Source of the DNA: Gymnopus androsaceus JB14
Taxonomy: Eukaryota > Basidiomycota > Agaricomycetes > Agaricales > Omphalotaceae
Reading direction: 5' to 3'
Length of the DNA stretch: 64,000 nucleotides
Assembly (NCBI GenBank): GCA_009733575.1
Contig: ML769514.1
Span: 116,210-180,209, forward strand
A program made the position numbers and the translations under genes. Every line of letters begins with the position of its first letter. Position 1 is the first letter of the stretch. Positions 59,832-64,000 of the stretch are shown here, piece by piece. Under the pieces are notes generated by a model, which searched no databases, was not told where the DNA came from, and worked only from the letters and a program-made list of their open reading frames with translations.

Positions 59832-61463
59832 CTACCATATCTTTGTGCTTTCAGTTCCAGAAACAACCACCCTTATACCCATTTTGTCCAAATCATGCAG
59901 TGGCTTGTATACCTCTTCATCCACTTTTCGGTGACAGAACTTGAGAACAACCGAACGCGAGCAATCAACGCCAACAGCCATTGCATAATCCAAGTCTGGC
60001 AACCACCGGGACTGCACGGTTTCAATGAGCATGTCATCGAATACCATGCCTTTAAACACCAGGCGAAGACTGCGAAGACTCGGGATAAGGTGCATGTTGG
60101 AGCCAGTGGGCACGCGCGCGTGCTCCGGGATTATGCACTGGCGGCGCAGACTTGAGATTAGTTGTGAGGTGATGGGACTGACTCTGTCTGAGCTCAGCTT
60201 TTCGTCATTAATCTCCAGGTCCGTTAGAGATGGCATGATGCGGAGGACGGCAATGAGCTCCTCGTCCGACAAGGATACATGATGAATTGTAAATGTGGTG
60301 ATTGTGCAACCCGATCTGGATATAAAAGAATCAAATGCCTTCCGAGGCCAGTGTCGGACATAGCGCTCGTTATCATCTCCGATGATGTTGAGTTCGCGTA
60401 AGAGAGGGAAGTTGAAGCAGGAAAACAATAGGTTATAAAAGCATTCCCGACCTCTACTGTTTTCGTGAATACAAAGTGAGAGGATGTTGTGCGAGCTTGG
60501 AGATGCAGGAAATTCTGAGACATCCTCAGATCCAATGACTTCCAAAGAGGTAAGGGAGGGGCATTCTTGAAGAATATCTTCCATATCGTCATAATCAAAT
60601 ATTCCAAAATTGGCCCGTTGAAGCTGGTGATACGGGATAGCCGAGGAGTCAAATGCAGTTGTCCTCAACGCGCGGAGGTTGGGGGCGTGCTTGAAACAAT
60701 CGAGATCAGTTGAGGTTATAATATTGTAATCAGCTGCAAGGGTCAAATCCGCAATAATGGGGAAATGGAGGTCGGAAAGTATCCCATAGTCTGTCAACGT
60801 ATAGTCACCCACATAGGTAAACTTTTTCCAGCGATGGGCATGACACACGAGACAATCCACAGCAAGAAGTCCAGCAGGCCACAGTGGATGTCCTAGGATA
60901 TTCAGCTCGAGGTTAAGCGGATAATTTCCTGACGCCTCGAGATATCGGTCAAGGGTAGCAATAAAGCCATCGATATCATCCTGGTGTGAGAGTATGCAGA
61001 TCTCCACCCTAAGGTTAGACCATAAAGCGGGGTATGAAAGTGCAAGCTGACGCCATCGAGAGCATACCGAACTAATGGTCATAGCTGGGAGATAGGTGAT
61101 GACAGGTAATGACAGCTTAGTGGGGGTTGCAGAAGGGTAGTCGGTGTCGTGCCACGGAAATTCTTGGAGAAAGTTCTCCTCGCACGTGTACTCGAAGATA
61201 CGAGCGATTATTTCGTTAGGAAATCTACGAAGAGGCGAAATCAGGGACTGTTGTGGTTCTCCAGCTGGATCTGTTGTGATTCGATGTGCATGATCTGAGA
61301 CCGTGCTGTCCTGGTCAGCTAGAGAAAACATCGCCTCCACCTCTGTCATGGAAGGCTCAAATTCGAACCTTGTCGCGTCCATGAACTCGGCGGAGCTGAG
61401 GTCTATGCGTGGCTTGAAAGGATTCCGACACCCTGGAAATAGGCCATCATTCTCCGTAGACAT
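59832..61463 (-). CDS. F-box protein
   Basis: A single long exon encodes about 543 residues from MSTENDGLFPGCRNPFKPRI. The longer open frame has only a GTG upstream, so the ATG at 61463 is chosen. An F-box lies around residues 80-125: ISPLRRFPNEIIARIFEYTC, then SSVCSRWRQLALSYPALWS. The rest shows weak leucine-rich spacing (for example ECPSLTSLEVIGSEDVSEF and IMPSLTDLEINDEKLSSD), as in the many F-box/LRR-like proteins of Agaricomycetes. Such proteins hand substrates to an SCF ubiquitin ligase; the target is unknown. No frame break. It lies at the edge of the mating locus, on the same strand as the receptors. Confidence 0.88.
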   Translation of the reverse strand: MSTENDGLFPGCRNPFKPRIDLSSAEFMDATRFEFEPSMTEVEAMFSLADQDSTVSDHAHRITTDPAGEPQQSLISPLRRFPNEIIARIFEYTCEENFLQEFPWHDTDYPSATPTKLSLPVITYLPAMTISSVCSRWRQLALSYPALWSNLRVEICILSHQDDIDGFIATLDRYLEASGNYPLNLELNILGHPLWPAGLLAVDCLVCHAHRWKKFTYVGDYTLTDYGILSDLHFPIIADLTLAADYNIITSTDLDCFKHAPNLRALRTTAFDSSAIPYHQLQRANFGIFDYDDMEDILQECPSLTSLEVIGSEDVSEFPASPSSHNILSLCIHENSRGRECFYNLLFSCFNFPLLRELNIIGDDNERYVRHWPRKAFDSFISRSGCTITTFTIHHVSLSDEELIAVLRIMPSLTDLEINDEKLSSDRVSPITSQLISSLRRQCIIPEHARVPTGSNMHLIPSLRSLRLVFKGMVFDDMLIETVQSRWLPDLDYAMAVGVDCSRSVVLKFCHRKVDEEVYKPLHDLDKMGIRVVVSGTESTKIW

Positions 61464-64000
61464 GATACTATGGATTTCAGGAGTTATTTTCGATGTATAG
61501 CAGATGAACACGCAGACGAACGCACCGTTGCAGAGGAAAGAAAATATGTGGCCTAGGATAAGCGCGACGCGCGTTACTCATCACACGTGGCGCAAGATCT
61601 CCAGAGGAGTCTAGGCCTTCCTTCATACTCCCTCCTCAGAGATCGTTATGCAAAGATACTATTCCCACAATTCATCTACAGCAGCAGTCAATCTCTGCGT
61701 ACACATTGGATCTATTGCTATTAAAACGAGATGATATAGCCAAATTACCAGATATCCCAATTCCCGAGTCTGAGGACGAAGGCAACTCTACGAAGAAGAA
61801 AAATCGGAGCTCTAAACGAGGGAAAGGCAGTAGAGTCGATGATCTTCGCGGTCGAGTAATCGATGGACTATGCTGAAATTATCTTGCACCATATCGCTTC
61901 AAGTCTCCTGAGCAACATAAATATCGTCTCTCCTCCGATGTCAATAGACGCGGTGCGCAAGCCCAGACTAGGAATTAGATCTCAAAAACCCGACTTCCCA
62001 CCGAATGGACAGTATCCTACCCGCGAAATCGCTGACATTCGACAAATCCTCGAAAACGCAATTCCATGATTTCCGACACACGACATTCGTGCTCGTCACA
62101 AGCCCGCGAAACAAATGCGTGCTCAATCTACGAATCTGCCAGCTCATCTCCGAGTCGACGTCCTCCCAGCTCATAACCCAACCAAGTGCCGCGAACGACT
62201 TTTTTTCGTTCTTTCCCGAGAGCGACGCAATTCTACCTCGAAGTGATTAATGCGTTGGCTAGGGTTCGGAGGTGGAAGATGGAGGCGCTGGAGTGGATGG
62301 AGAAGCGGAAAGATAGATATGCCATCCCGAGTGCGTACGTGCAGGCATTCCTTCCTTCAAGCCCGTAATCCGACCAAGTGGCTGATTATTTTCGTAGCTG
62401 GCACTCGCAGAGTCGCACTGCATCGTCCCTTCAACTCGGTGCGTTGTATTGCTCCTGAAAGCGAAGCGAAGCTGATTGTTATATTGCTATCAGTTCTTTT
62501 AGGATGATGCATGCAGTGTCTTCAACTCCCAGTCCTTTCAGTCTTTGGTCAATCACTATCGTCCGCCTTCCAACATTTTCGTTTTCATTTACGCTTTATG
62601 GACTGTACGATTCCACTAGGGTCAGAGCTACAGAGTTGATTGACTGTCAACGTTGATACGTAGCGAGGAGCCCAACGATGTGGTATATATCGTTATGTCG
62701 AACTCTTGGGCTCGTCTCCTTGCCTGCACTACCACCGTCACCGATTACAACAACTCCAGCTTTAGTCGCTGTCCCATCTGCACCTCGACTCCGTGATGAT
62801 CCAACGCCACCGCTCATCCACACGCTTGATTCTCCTCTTCCTCACCAAACGTCAAAGCCGCACTCTCGTTCCAGTTCTGACTCATACGCTCCTCAAACTG
62901 CGAACCTCGTCGACTCCTGTTCTGGAACGTTTCAAGTATGATGGTTTGAGTCCAACATACACTACTGTTTCCAGGAATGTTTCGCTACTTTGGTTGTGAA
63001 GTAACCCTGTATTGCTCTAGCGCATATCAGAAGGCTCAACATCATCGGGGTTTGTGACTTCAAAGCAGAAAAGAACATGTTTTACGCCGGATTTACTACA
63101 TAGTACGACGTGTGAGTGCTGATTATATGGCTTCTTTCTTTATTCATTATCATATTCGTTCATTTTCATTTTCTAGTGGGCCTCCACGTCGATCAGAGGA
63201 GCGAGACGTAGTGTTCATCTCGAGGGTGGTACACGTCTAGCTATGACATGTTCGTGAAGAGAACATTGTTAACGTATGGTAAATTTCCCGAACCCAAAAA
63301 AGTCATTACAAAGTAGGCAATGAAAAACGATCCTGGTGATGACTGGGGTAGATTGGAGGCCAGCTGCGTAAAGAGGAAAAGGCAGTCGGTTCCTTAAGTA
63401 GCTCGCCGCTTTCCTTTGCTGTTTTCAAGTGCGATTCAAACCATCGGAAAAGAAGTAAAATCCCGTGTGTATAAGTATCAGATTCTAGGTATTTGCGTCA
63501 GATGGTCCAACGTATCGTATTTTTATCTGTGCTGCTCTACCTCCAGAGCTTCTCCTCAAAGCTCAGTCCTCAAATCTCAATCTCGAGCGAGAAGTTCATA
63601 ATGAAACTTCTCTACACATCATTCTTCAAGAGACTAGATAAAACTCTTTCTGTTACAAACAACCGTGTCCATATTCTCCACGTAATTACTTCGAAGCGTT
63701 TGTTTATCTGTATGGTAAGACCGAATGAATCCATGGCTTCCTGTTTGCTCTTCAGCAAACGCAGTATGCTATATATCGGAATTGAAGTTCGAGCTCAAGT
63801 TGCACGAAACGGAAGAGTATCCGGCCCACATCCGGCTGATCCGAAATAATATTCGGCTTGCGGTACCGGCCCGGCATATCAGCCGGATATTGAAACTCCG
63901 CTCATTGTTCTCCTCTATTCTCTAAAGTCCTTTGTTCGATACAATGGGCCACAAATACTTATACTGGGCCACAATGACACTTCGTACTTCCACATACCCC
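61464..64000. other. Mostly unassigned; coding-like relics at 61.7-62.4 kb
   Basis: Short stretches on the plus strand look protein-like but do not join into one frame: LDLLLLKRDDIAKLPDIPIP (about 61705), QKPDFPPNGQYPTREIADIR (about 61985) and ALARVRRWKMEALEWMEKRK (about 62250). They may be exons of a decayed gene I cannot name. From 62.5 to 64 kb I see no gene. The right edge carries HMG-like motifs. Confidence 0.35.
63903..63937 (-). promoter_or_regulatory. Two HMG-box-like motifs at the right edge
   Basis: CATTGTTC (63903-63910) and CTTTGTTC (63930-63937) are the reverse of GAACAATG and GAACAAAG. They are followed by ACAATGGGCC, a word also found in the receptor 2 promoter. The arrangement resembles the receptor promoters in this locus. 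Confidence 0.35.

Noticed and set aside
62005..62250. ORF starting MDSILP, similar to pheromone starts
   Set aside because: It lacks a C-terminal CaaX motif and is too long; only the first residues resemble precursors.
62678..62941. Possible additional pheromone-like ORF ending CSGTFQV
   Set aside because: The Cys is not four residues from the end and there is no CaaX box.

Overview
This window is nuclear DNA of a filamentous basidiomycete, most likely a mushroom-forming Agaricomycete. Genes are split by many short GT-AG introns of about 46 to 70 nt. The right part carries STE3-like pheromone receptors next to short pheromone precursors ending in CaaX motifs (CVIA, CVVA, CVIS), which is the content of a B (pheromone/receptor) mating-type locus. 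Everything here is read by eye from the sequence and translations; no database search was run.

Left part (1-17 kb): the 3' end of an ISWI-like SNF2 ATPase with a C-terminal PHD-type zinc finger; a tandem segmental duplication that copied the tail of that gene and produced two paralogous small-protein genes; a decayed MYND/DUF4470-type gene; a Ser-rich conserved gene; a decayed copy of a secreted HExxH protein; and a PX-domain (Ypt35-like) gene with an 826-bp non-autonomous hAT-type element inserted just upstream of its start codon.

Middle (17-50 kb): a tandem pair of fungal cystathionine gamma-synthase genes (one intact, one frameshifted) with a third intact copy at 42-44 kb; an intact secreted HExxH paralogue; a single-pass membrane protein; a MYND-finger protein; an RNA-silencing RNA-dependent RNA polymerase; a 3.47-kb pogo-like transposon sitting between the RdRP and a divergent PNPOx-like gene; an intact DUF6534-type membrane protein with a 7-nt microexon; an acyl-CoA oxidase gene killed by two stop codons and a 533-bp hAT-type insertion; and a GMC oxidoreductase relic.

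Right part (50-64 kb): the mating locus. Two receptor-pheromone modules are arranged divergently (receptor on the minus strand, pheromone on the plus strand), at 51.7-54.4 kb and 56.0-58.7 kb, with a third pheromone gene at 50.5 kb. The distal receptor is intact. The proximal receptor has two frame disturbances relative to it, and the proximal module's pheromone gene needs a tiny intron or is frameshifted. A GAACAA(A/T)G motif resembling an HMG-box target recurs in these promoters, and again at the right edge of the window. An F-box gene and unassigned sequence follow.
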